Under the pieces are notes generated by a model. That model was not told the origin of the DNA, ran no database searches, and saw only the letters and a list, made by a program, of their open reading frames with translations. Position numbers and translations under genes: made by a program. DNA of 64,000 bases, from positions 9,025 through 73,024 of the forward strand of contig JBALWS010000009.1 in NCBI GenBank assembly GCA_036960405.1. The letters run 5' to 3'. The stretch is from Motiliproteus sp036960405 (GTDB taxonomy: Bacteria; Pseudomonadota; Gammaproteobacteria; Pseudomonadales; Balneatricaceae). Within the stretch, counting starts at the first letter, position 1; each line of letters opens with the position of its first letter. Of this stretch, positions 26,733 to 34,376 are shown piece after piece.

Positions 26733-27557
26733 CTAGATCCCTTTGCTAGCCATTCCTGCCTCGGTCCTGACTGCTGTCTGCGACTCGAGCGCCTCCCATC
26801 GGAGCCGGCGCTCAGGGGGGATTAGGTCAAAATGGGTCGGCATGCCCCTGTAGGTGGCTGTTTGATTTAACCAGGATCGAAGGCCATCTGGTCTGGCTGG
26901 AGCCAAGCTGGATTCGACAGGATTTCGACTTAAATAGCGAGCTAGCACCGCGCTAATATACGCGGTGGCGACACTGGCTCCGGCCACTGGACTACCGGGA
27001 ACACGGACACAGGCGCCATATTCAGCTTGGGGCGAATCCATCTGTGAGAACTCATCCGCTGCGCAACGTACATCACCTGTGACACGGATAACTCCGGGGT
27101 AGGCGGAGGGAAAAACCGCCGCCCCCATCGCTGGAGATGCTGCCACCAGCACCACCCCTGCCGCTATCGCACGCTGGCATGCTTGCGCTAGCGGCTCTCG
27201 GTCGACTCGTAGGCCAAAACTCATATTGACGATTTTCACCTCTTGAGCCACCAACCAATCCAACCCTGCCGCCGCTTGATGAGCCGACGCCAACAACTGG
27301 CTGGTAAAAATCTGCGCCACCACAAACCGCGCCTCCGGAACTCTCTCAGCAATAATGCTAGCCAGTGTCGTGCCGTGTCCTAGCCGATCCGGGTGAGCCT
27401 GCTTAATTTCGATAGCACCCAGCTCCCCCTTCAGAAATGCTTGCGCCGCGACCACTCGTGAGCCCAGTCGCGTCTCTACCCCTGAATCCAACATCCCTAC
27501 CAGCAGTGGAGGCCGGGAGATCTTTTTCCTCAGGCGTTTTTTTATCACGACAGTCAT
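26733..27557 (-). CDS. qhpE: QhpE, subtilisin-like protease that cleaves the QhpC leader
   Basis: An S8-family serine protease of 274 aa without signal peptide, so cytoplasmic. The triad is visible: Asp in GMLDSGV, His in GHGTTLASII, Ser in GASVATAY; the conserved NMSFG strand is also present. The position of the usual oxyanion Asn reads AASPAMG, a variation I associate with this RiPP/QhpE branch. In characterised qhp systems QhpE removes the 28-residue leader of the cross-linked gamma subunit, and QhpC here has exactly such a leader. The ATG at 27557 is preferred over the TTG at 27566. It is transcribed away from the aldehyde dehydrogenase, heading the operon with the U32 pair. Confidence 0.9.
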   Translation of the reverse strand: MTVVIKKRLRKKISRPPLLVGMLDSGVETRLGSRVVAAQAFLKGELGAIEIKQAHPDRLGHGTTLASIIAERVPEARFVVAQIFTSQLLASAHQAAAGLDWLVAQEVKIVNMSFGLRVDREPLAQACQRAIAAGVVLVAASPAMGAAVFPSAYPGVIRVTGDVRCAADEFSQMDSPQAEYGACVRVPGSPVAGASVATAYISAVLARYLSRNPVESSLAPARPDGLRSWLNQTATYRGMPTHFDLIPPERRLRWEALESQTAVRTEAGMASKGI

Positions 27558-27836
27558 ATTCAGCAACGTCTCTTAGAATCGCTCGAGGGCCACTTTGACA
27601 CCCTCGCGATTCAATAATCAACCCTCGTTACAACTGATTACATAACCGAACAACTCACTACAGATCAGCCTCATCTTATTTACACGGGATCGTCTAGTCT
27701 GCAGCTATCGCCCTCTTTTGCTACCGGCTCCGCATCACTCTGTGGGCTGCTGGCTGGAAAGAATGAGCCTTGACCGGTTCGTTGTGGCATCGAATGCAAC
27801 ATCAATTGTCAAAAGAAAACTGTTAAAGGAATTCAC
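27558..27836. other. Divergent control region between qhpE and aldehyde dehydrogenase
   Basis: The spacer between two divergent starts must contain promoters for both the qhpE-U32 operon and the aldehyde dehydrogenase. I could not assign clear hexamers. The AraC-type regulator QhpR known from other qhp loci is not encoded in this window. Confidence 0.4.
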
Positions 27837-29252
27837 ATGAGCCAGCAGTACAACCTGATTATTGATCGACAAGCGATCGCCGGAGCTCTGGGGAGCTTCG
27901 ATGTTATCAACCCTGCCACCGAACAGCCGGTTGCAGCTTGCCCCAAGGCCTCCGTTGAACAACTGGACCAAGCCGTTGCTGCTGCCCAGAAAGCATTCAA
28001 ACAATGGAAGCTCAGCACCCACGCCGAGCGCCAGCGGGTGCTCAACGCCATCGCTGATCAACTGGAAAAACGAACAGACCAGCTGGCAAATGTGATCGTT
28101 GAGGAGCAGGGTAAACCGTTATTTTTGGCCCAAGCCGAGGTGGGTGCTGCTGTGGCCTGGACTCGCGCCACAGCGGCACTCGAGATTCCGGTTGATGTGA
28201 TTGAGGACAGTGACAGTAAACGGATCGAGATGCATCGAAAACCACTTGGTGTGGTGGGGTCGATCACTCCCTGGAACTGGCCGTTGATGATTGCTGTGTG
28301 GCACATTATGCCCGCGCTTCGAGCAGGTAACACGGTGGTCTGCAAACCCTCCGAGCTGACGCCGCTGAACACCCTGATACTGGGGGAGATTATCAACGAG
28401 GTCGCCCCCGCCGGCTTGGTCAATATTATCACCGGCGAAGCGGAGATCGGCAGTGCAATGAGCGCGCATCCTGATATCCAAAAAATCGTCTTTACCGGCT
28501 CAACCCCCACCGGCCAGGCGATCATGCGTAATGCTTCCGGCAACCTGAAGCGACTGACCTTAGAGTTGGGCGGCAACGATGCCGCTATCGTGCTGCCTGA
28601 TGCTGATATTGATACCATTGCCATGCCTATCTTCCAGACTGCATTCCTCAATATGGGCCAGACCTGCGCAGCCCTGAAGCGTCTCTATGTGCACGACTCT
28701 CATTACGATCTTCTGTGCCAGAAGCTGGTGGCTATTGCCGAGCAACAACATGTCGGCAACGGAGCCGATGAAGGCGTTACCTTCGGTCCGGTGCAAAACC
28801 CGAAGCAGCTGGAGCGGGTTATTGAACTGGTTGCGGACGCTCAGGAACAGGGAGCCACGATACTGTGTGGAGGTTCTCGTCTGAAAGGTAGCGGTTACTA
28901 CTACCCTCCCACTATCGTGGGTAACATCACTGATGGAACCCGACTGGTCGACGAGGAACAGTTCGGGCCGGTATTACCGGTGATTCGCTACCACGATGTT
29001 GAAGATGCTGTAAGTCATGCCAATGCCAACAGCAACGGTTTGGGCGGATCGGTCTGGTCTAGCGATATCGAACAGGCACAGCGGATCGCAGCACGACTCG
29101 AATGCGGTACTGCCTGGATCAACAACCATGCAGAGGTTCTACCCCATGCTCCGTTTGGCGGCTGCAAGATGTCCGGCTTCGGCGTTGAGTTTGGCGTCGA
29201 AGGCTTGCTGGAATACACCTGTCAGCAGGTGATCAATATCAGCAAGGGTTAA
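27837..29252 (+). CDS. NAD(P)-dependent aldehyde dehydrogenase
   Basis: 471 aa, full length for the family. It oxidises an aldehyde to the carboxylic acid using NAD(P)+. Key elements are visible: TPWNWPLMIA in the cofactor-binding part, FTGSTPTGQ, the general-base motif LELGGND, and the catalytic Cys in NMGQTCAALKRLYV. The start has AAGGA seven bases upstream, and a strong terminator follows the gene. It is placed between qhpE and qhpA, so it most likely removes the aldehyde released when the amine dehydrogenase deaminates primary amines. The preferred chain length cannot be told. Confidence 0.95.
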   Translation: MSQQYNLIIDRQAIAGALGSFDVINPATEQPVAACPKASVEQLDQAVAAAQKAFKQWKLSTHAERQRVLNAIADQLEKRTDQLANVIVEEQGKPLFLAQAEVGAAVAWTRATAALEIPVDVIEDSDSKRIEMHRKPLGVVGSITPWNWPLMIAVWHIMPALRAGNTVVCKPSELTPLNTLILGEIINEVAPAGLVNIITGEAEIGSAMSAHPDIQKIVFTGSTPTGQAIMRNASGNLKRLTLELGGNDAAIVLPDADIDTIAMPIFQTAFLNMGQTCAALKRLYVHDSHYDLLCQKLVAIAEQQHVGNGADEGVTFGPVQNPKQLERVIELVADAQEQGATILCGGSRLKGSGYYYPPTIVGNITDGTRLVDEEQFGPVLPVIRYHDVEDAVSHANANSNGLGGSVWSSDIEQAQRIAARLECGTAWINNHAEVLPHAPFGGCKMSGFGVEFGVEGLLEYTCQQVINISKG

Positions 29253-29316
29253 AACAGCCAGTAACAAATATCCCCGCCGTTTCGGCCTGCTACTGTGGGC
29301 CGATTCTCATGACCTT

Positions 29317-29343
29317 CGGAGCCTTCGCGGCTCCGCTTTTTAG
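29317..29343 (+). terminator. Rho-independent terminator after aldehyde dehydrogenase
   Basis: CGGAGCC, loop TTCGC, GGCTCCG, then CTTTTT. A perfect 7-bp GC-rich stem with a T run, 65 bases after the stop codon. It separates the aldehyde dehydrogenase transcript from qhpA. Confidence 0.9.
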
Positions 29344-29634
29344 TTCGATAGCATTTTTCAGCCACGGATGGACGCTATCGGGACGTAGGTGACCGTATGA
29401 GGGGGCAATCTGTGAACGGTCCGTTTTACAGCCCGAGGAATGAAGACATGGGGGCTATTGCATCCTGTTACATTTGCGCACAAATTAAAACATTTTACCG
29501 GAGCTTTATTTACAGCAGCGGCGTAACTTGCCAGTACAACCTGTGCACCCCTTCTTTTAGGTCAGGTCGGATATGACCAGGCAGGGGGCTTTTTAAATTG
29601 CCACATTCTAAGAATAAGATGAGGGTGATCCACT
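29344..29634 (+). promoter_or_regulatory. qhpA upstream region
   Basis: About 290 bases between the terminator and the TTG start of qhpA, with no gene. It contains a short inverted repeat GGTCA-9 bases-TGACC followed by a T-rich tract shortly before the start. The promoter of the main qhp operon must lie here, but I could not pick the hexamers with confidence. Confidence 0.4.
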
Positions 29635-31257
29635 TTGAAAACCAACAAACACAATAGTAAAGCTGGACTGTTGCTACCTAGTACGGGTGCATTGGCCTTG
29701 GCCGGATTAATGGCATGGTCTGTCCCCTCTTTGGCTCAAAATGCCGAGCAGGTTATCCGCGACCGCTGCCTGGATTGTCATACCGAAACCGGTAATTCTC
29801 AGGCACCTTTCAGCCGGATCAGCCAGCAGCGCAAGACCCCAGAAGGCTGGGAGATGACTCTCAATAGAATGCAGTCCCTTCGTGGACTGCAGATTTCGTC
29901 TGAAGAGAAGCGAGTGTTGATCAAATACCTGGCCGACAATCAGGGGTTGGCACCGACGGAGACCGCCGGGGTTCGGTATGTGCTGGAGCAGGATCGTAAT
30001 GTAGTCGAGAGTTTGGCCAATGAAGCGATAGCGACCAAGTGTGGCAGCTGTCACTCAGGTGCCCGCAGCGCGCTGCAGCGGCGCAATGCCTCGGAGTGGG
30101 AAAAACTGGTGCATTTCCATATGGCCCAGTTTCCCACCATTGAATTGCTGGCCGGAGCTCGGGATCACGCCTGGTTTGAGCAGACTATAACCCAGCTGGT
30201 ACCTGAGCTGGCCAAGGCCTACCCGTTAGAGTCAGCAGCTTGGTCTGATTGGAAGGCGGCCAAAAAATCATCCTTCAATGGCAGCTGGCGACTGGTGGGC
30301 TGGTTACCGGAGAAGGGCGAATACGATGCACGACTAACTGTTGTGGATAGCGGTGACGATCAGTATCGAATCGAACTCAGTGGCCAGTATGCAGACGGCA
30401 CGTCCTTGACGGGTAGCGGCAAGGCATTGGTCTATACCGGCTTTGAATGGCGCGCCAACCTCACTATCGATGGGGTCAAGGTACGCCAGGTGTTGGCCGC
30501 TTCTGAAGATGGCATGTCGATGCAGGGGCGGATGTTCCTGCGTTCGGCTAATGAACTGGGTGGCTCCGTACATGCAGTGAAAGAGCAGCAGGGCGGCTCC
30601 CGGCTGTTGTCGCTGTCGCCGAGCTATCTGAAGCAGGGCGAGCGTCAGACGATTACGGTTCAGGGCTCAAACTTGACCGGTAAGATCGTTCTGGGAGATG
30701 GAATCAAACTGATTAAGGTGCTATCGCGTAGCGCGGATCGAGTGTCCGTTGTTGCCGAAGCCAGCAATAACGCCACCCTAGGAGCGCATCCTATTAGTAT
30801 CGGTCAAGCCAAAGGGGTTGCTCTAGCGGTCTATGACCAGCTAGCTCGAGTTGAGGTCATGCCTAATGAGTCGATTGCCCGGGTCGGCGGTAACGGTGGC
30901 AAGCTGGCAAAGCAGAAAGTGGCTTTCCGAGCCGTTGGCTATGCAGCGGGTAATGACGGCCAGCCAGGAACTGACGATGATCTGAGGCTGGGCTATATGC
31001 CGGCTAGCTGGTCATTAAAAGCGTTTGATGAGGTGGCTGAGCACGACAATGACCTGAAATATGCCGGCGCCATCGACCCATCCACAGGGGTGTTTATCCC
31101 GGGCGATGCTGGCCCGAACCCAGCCCGAAAGATGTCGACCAATAATGTCGGCCAGCTAGCGGTGGTAGCTACCGTCAAGGATGGCGAGCAGCAGGTCAGC
31201 GGTGATAATCACCTGCTGGTGACAGTGCCGACCTTCATGTTCCCGGTGATTCAGTAA
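29635..31257 (+). CDS. qhpA: Quinohemoprotein amine dehydrogenase alpha subunit (diheme)
   Basis: The large periplasmic subunit of QHNDH, which takes electrons from the CTQ cofactor in the gamma subunit. It has a signal peptide (cleavage near SLAQNAE), a first c-heme motif in RCLDCHT soon after the mature start and a second in KCGSCHS about 90 residues later. Beta-sandwich, Ig-like domains fill the C-terminal half. The length of 540 aa suits the family. Translation starts at TTG 29635 with GAGGGTG upstream; no ATG fits the signal peptide. It is the first gene of the plus-strand qhp cluster (A, D, C, B, then F, G). Confidence 0.97.
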   Translation: MKTNKHNSKAGLLLPSTGALALAGLMAWSVPSLAQNAEQVIRDRCLDCHTETGNSQAPFSRISQQRKTPEGWEMTLNRMQSLRGLQISSEEKRVLIKYLADNQGLAPTETAGVRYVLEQDRNVVESLANEAIATKCGSCHSGARSALQRRNASEWEKLVHFHMAQFPTIELLAGARDHAWFEQTITQLVPELAKAYPLESAAWSDWKAAKKSSFNGSWRLVGWLPEKGEYDARLTVVDSGDDQYRIELSGQYADGTSLTGSGKALVYTGFEWRANLTIDGVKVRQVLAASEDGMSMQGRMFLRSANELGGSVHAVKEQQGGSRLLSLSPSYLKQGERQTITVQGSNLTGKIVLGDGIKLIKVLSRSADRVSVVAEASNNATLGAHPISIGQAKGVALAVYDQLARVEVMPNESIARVGGNGGKLAKQKVAFRAVGYAAGNDGQPGTDDDLRLGYMPASWSLKAFDEVAEHDNDLKYAGAIDPSTGVFIPGDAGPNPARKMSTNNVGQLAVVATVKDGEQQVSGDNHLLVTVPTFMFPVIQ

Positions 31258-31338
31258 CGACGCTGCTGGCGAGCCACAACCAACCCAAAAGGCCCGGATC
31301 GGCCCGATCCGGAGCCAAACAATAACAAGGGGTGAACG

Positions 31339-32772
31339 ATGGGATCTGCATTAACTCTGGTTGAACCGAATCTGCACCTGTTGGATCTAGACCAACGGCA
31401 GGTGCTGTTCCATATTCCCACCAGTGGTTTGTTCGAGTTGGATGCGCTGAGCCGTGATCTGATCGCGTTGCTGCAAGGCTCTGAGCCACTGACGGCAGCA
31501 ATGATTAGCCAACGCCTCGGTGAACGCTATCAACAGGATGAACTGGCCGAGGCGATCGAGGAGTTGAAATCACTAAAGGTGGTGACCGATAACGGTACCG
31601 CACAGATCAACGCGGAACCGGTCAAGGTCGACCAATTCCCGCTCAATACTGTTATTTTGAACGTTAATACCGGTTGCAACCTGAGCTGTACCTACTGCTA
31701 TAAGGAGGATCTTGAGACCCCTTCGAAAGGGCAGAAGATGGCTTTTGACACCGCAGTTAAATCGATCGAGATGCTGCTGCGCGAATCGCCCGATCAGGAT
31801 AAATATAATCTGGTGTTCTTTGGTGGCGAGCCGTTGACCCATATGCCGTTAATTCGCCAGGTGGTCGATTACTGCCAAACTCGGTTCGAGACAGTCGCAG
31901 GGCGGGTCGATTATACCCTCACCACCAATGCCACGCTGTTGACCGAGGAGCTGGTGGACTACTTCAATGCCCATGCGATAGGCCTCACCATCAGCATGGA
32001 TGGCCCCAAGGCGATGCACGATAAGAATCGCATCACCGTGGGAGGTAACGGCACTTATGACGTGGTCAGCAGCAAAGTTAAGATGTTGCTATCGCGCTAT
32101 AAAGCGCGTCCTGTCGGTGCCCGCGTGACCCTGACTCGGGGCATTACCGATGTTGAAGCGATCTATCAGCATCTCTATCACGAACTGGGATTCCACGAAG
32201 TGGGTTTTGCCCCGGTGACCTCCGGTGATGTGGCTGCGTTTAATTTATCTTCGGATGAGTTAAGTCAGGTGTTTGAGGGGATGAAACGGTTGGGGCAGCA
32301 CTATCTGGAGGGTGCGCTGGCGCATCGCAATACCGGCTTCGGCAATATGCACCAAATGATGACGGACCTACATGAAGGCAATAAAAAATCCCTGCCCTGC
32401 GGTGCCGGTGTCGCCTTGCTGGCGGTAGATACCAGCGGTGGCTTGAATCTTTGCCATCGTTTTACCGGTTCTGATTTGCCGCTGTTCGGCGATGTCGAGC
32501 AGGGGATCGATAAAGCCGCTTTGTCACAATTTATTGAAGCTCGGTTGGATCGGAGCGATACCGGCTGTGAGACTTGTCGTATTCGAAACTTATGCTCGGG
32601 CGGTTGTTACCACGAGAGCTATGCCAAGTACGGTGATCCGGCCGCCCCGGCTTATCACTATTGTGATCTGATTCGGGACTGGATCGATTTCGGAATTGAG
32701 GCATATAGCCGGATCATGCTCGAAAACCCCGACTTTTTTGATGCTTACGTTACTCCCAGGAGGAGTTCTTAG
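31339..32772 (+). CDS. qhpD: QhpD, radical SAM/SPASM maturase that cross-links the gamma subunit
   Basis: 477 aa. The radical SAM cluster motif C-x3-C-x2-C is in NTGCNLSCTYCYKED. The C-terminal SPASM cysteines appear as CETCRIRNLCSGGC. The N-terminal about 95 residues resemble a peptide-recognition domain that would hold the QhpC leader. In characterised systems QhpD forms thioether bonds between Cys and the beta/gamma carbons of Asp/Glu in QhpC. Its substrate gene starts two bases downstream of its stop, so coupling is tight. Confidence 0.97.
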   Translation: MGSALTLVEPNLHLLDLDQRQVLFHIPTSGLFELDALSRDLIALLQGSEPLTAAMISQRLGERYQQDELAEAIEELKSLKVVTDNGTAQINAEPVKVDQFPLNTVILNVNTGCNLSCTYCYKEDLETPSKGQKMAFDTAVKSIEMLLRESPDQDKYNLVFFGGEPLTHMPLIRQVVDYCQTRFETVAGRVDYTLTTNATLLTEELVDYFNAHAIGLTISMDGPKAMHDKNRITVGGNGTYDVVSSKVKMLLSRYKARPVGARVTLTRGITDVEAIYQHLYHELGFHEVGFAPVTSGDVAAFNLSSDELSQVFEGMKRLGQHYLEGALAHRNTGFGNMHQMMTDLHEGNKKSLPCGAGVALLAVDTSGGLNLCHRFTGSDLPLFGDVEQGIDKAALSQFIEARLDRSDTGCETCRIRNLCSGGCYHESYAKYGDPAAPAYHYCDLIRDWIDFGIEAYSRIMLENPDFFDAYVTPRRSS

Positions 32773-32774
32773 TC

Positions 32775-33101
32775 ATGAAACATCTCAAATCTATTAATAA
32801 AAAAGCCAAACTGATGGATCAGGCGACGGATTCAGCAGAGCTGGATGAAGTGGTTGCCATGCAAACGGTCGTCGGCTGCACGGGGGTGACCGACCCCGGC
32901 TGGGAAGTGGACCCCTTCGGTGGACTGGGTTCGCTGTGTCAGCCGATGGAGTCGGATCTTTATGGCTGTGCCGATGCCTGCTGGTGGCCCGCTCAGGTGC
33001 CGGACACCATGAGCACGCACCCAGACTGGGGTGCGGATGTTGCTAAGGCCAATAAGGACTGGCGCAAACTCGATGGTATTTTCCCGGAAGATGACAAGTG
33101 A
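32775..33101 (+). CDS. qhpC: QhpC, gamma subunit precursor carrying cysteine tryptophylquinone
   Basis: A 108-residue ribosomally made, heavily modified peptide: a 28-residue basic leader (to VVA) and an 80-residue core. All modification sites of the Paracoccus enzyme are at matching spacing: C35-E44, C55-D61 and C69-D77 for the three Cys-to-carboxylate thioethers, and C65-W71 for the CTQ cofactor (mature numbering 7-16, 27-33, 41-49 and 37-43). There is no Sec signal, which agrees with export by QhpF after cytoplasmic maturation. A GGAGGAG ribosome site lies inside the end of qhpD. Confidence 0.98.
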   Translation: MKHLKSINKKAKLMDQATDSAELDEVVAMQTVVGCTGVTDPGWEVDPFGGLGSLCQPMESDLYGCADACWWPAQVPDTMSTHPDWGADVAKANKDWRKLDGIFPEDDK

Positions 33102-33112
33102 GGAGTAGCTTT

Positions 33113-34264
33113 GTGAAAGTAAGCAATCGACTGAACCACCGCGGTTTCGGATTTGGATTAGCGGCCGCGCTGAGCGCTTCAGCACTGTTGTCTGGCTGCT
33201 CATCGCTGGGCCAATCAACCGCAGCAACCGCCTCGTCATCGAGTTCGCATGAATATCTGTTGACGGTGACGCGTCCCAATGATCTGCATGTGATCGATAT
33301 GGAGACCAATAAGGTCGTTCGAAGCTGTGACATACCAGGCAGCTTTGGTGGTCAGATCTCATTATCACCCGATAATCGGATCGCCTACATCCTTACTAAC
33401 GGCATGGAGAATGTGTACGGTTTCAATATTGAAACCTGTGACCTGGTGTTTTCTGCGATCCAGTCCAGTAAAGATATCAAGGTCAAGACCTTCGTCTCCA
33501 TCTCGGTCAGCAGTGATGGCAACGAGCTTTACACGGTGCAGAATCCAGTCAAAATGCTCAAGGATGAATTTCGGGTGATGCCGCCGGTGCTGGCGGTGTT
33601 CAACACCGCTGACGGCACTAATGCCAAGCCGGTACGCAGCTTCCCGGTAGATAGGCGTATCACCACCATCGCGGCGGCGGCCAACGGCGAGGTTTTCCTC
33701 GGTGGCGGTGACCTGAAGGCGATCGATCCGAAGACCGGTAAGATTCGGATGGTCAGTGCGCTGCAGAGTGAGAATCGGCCCAACTGGTTGACGCCGGATG
33801 CCTTCGCCATGTTCAATCTAGGTGAGCAGGCTAATGAGTATATCCTGCCCTACGTGACGGCGGAGTTTACCGATGACACGATGAACTTCGAAACCGCCGC
33901 GTGGTGGTGGGGAATGAATCGGGTAGACCTGGCTACCGGCAAAAATGAGCGGATGGAGTTTGCACCGTTCGAGTTCATCATTTTCAATGTGGTGGCTGAC
34001 CCCAACGATAAGAATACTGTCTACGGGGCGTTCAATACTTTGTCCAAGCATGATGTGAAGAACAAGAAGGTGCTAGGCGTGAAAAACCTTGAGCATACCT
34101 ACTACAACATTAATATCTCGGGTGACAGCAAGCGGATCTATATTGGCGGCACCTCCAGTGATATTTCGATCCATGACCCTGATAGCCTGGACAAGGTCGG
34201 TAGCATTCAACTACCGGGGGATATGTCCACCGCCGATCTGCGAGTGGCTAGATTGACTCAATAG
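33113..34264 (+). CDS. qhpB: Quinohemoprotein amine dehydrogenase beta subunit (beta-propeller)
   Basis: 383 aa from GTG 33113, which has GAGGAG eight bases upstream; an earlier GTG at 33098 lacks this. A signal sequence is followed by repeated strands typical of a YVTN-like seven-bladed propeller (HVIDMETNKVVRSCDIPG, ISLSPDNRIAYILTNG and similar). The end of the signal reads LLSGCSS, a textbook lipobox, so this beta subunit may be a lipoprotein, unlike the soluble periplasmic subunit I would expect. It overlaps no gene and is followed by a strong terminator. Confidence 0.95.
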   Translation: MKVSNRLNHRGFGFGLAAALSASALLSGCSSLGQSTAATASSSSSHEYLLTVTRPNDLHVIDMETNKVVRSCDIPGSFGGQISLSPDNRIAYILTNGMENVYGFNIETCDLVFSAIQSSKDIKVKTFVSISVSSDGNELYTVQNPVKMLKDEFRVMPPVLAVFNTADGTNAKPVRSFPVDRRITTIAAAANGEVFLGGGDLKAIDPKTGKIRMVSALQSENRPNWLTPDAFAMFNLGEQANEYILPYVTAEFTDDTMNFETAAWWWGMNRVDLATGKNERMEFAPFEFIIFNVVADPNDKNTVYGAFNTLSKHDVKNKKVLGVKNLEHTYYNINISGDSKRIYIGGTSSDISIHDPDSLDKVGSIQLPGDMSTADLRVARLTQ

Positions 34265-34295
34265 TTGCGATACGTATCCGCAACTTGATTGAAGG

Positions 34296-34333
34296 TACCG
34301 CCACGGCTGACTCCGTGGCGGTATTTTTTCTTT
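34296..34333 (+). terminator. Rho-independent terminator between qhpB and qhpF
   Basis: TACCGCCACGG, a six-base loop, CCGTGGCGGTA, then a long T tract: a perfect 11-bp stem. It would limit expression of qhpF and qhpG relative to the structural subunits. Confidence 0.93.
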
Positions 34334-34376
34334 TAAAGGGGGCCGCTATTAACATCATCAGAGACTGGTGCTTGCT

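Noticed and set aside
27780..27800. TGGCATCGAATGCA considered as a sigma54 promoter for the aldehyde dehydrogenase
   Set aside because: The GG-to-GC distance is two bases too short for the -24/-12 spacing.
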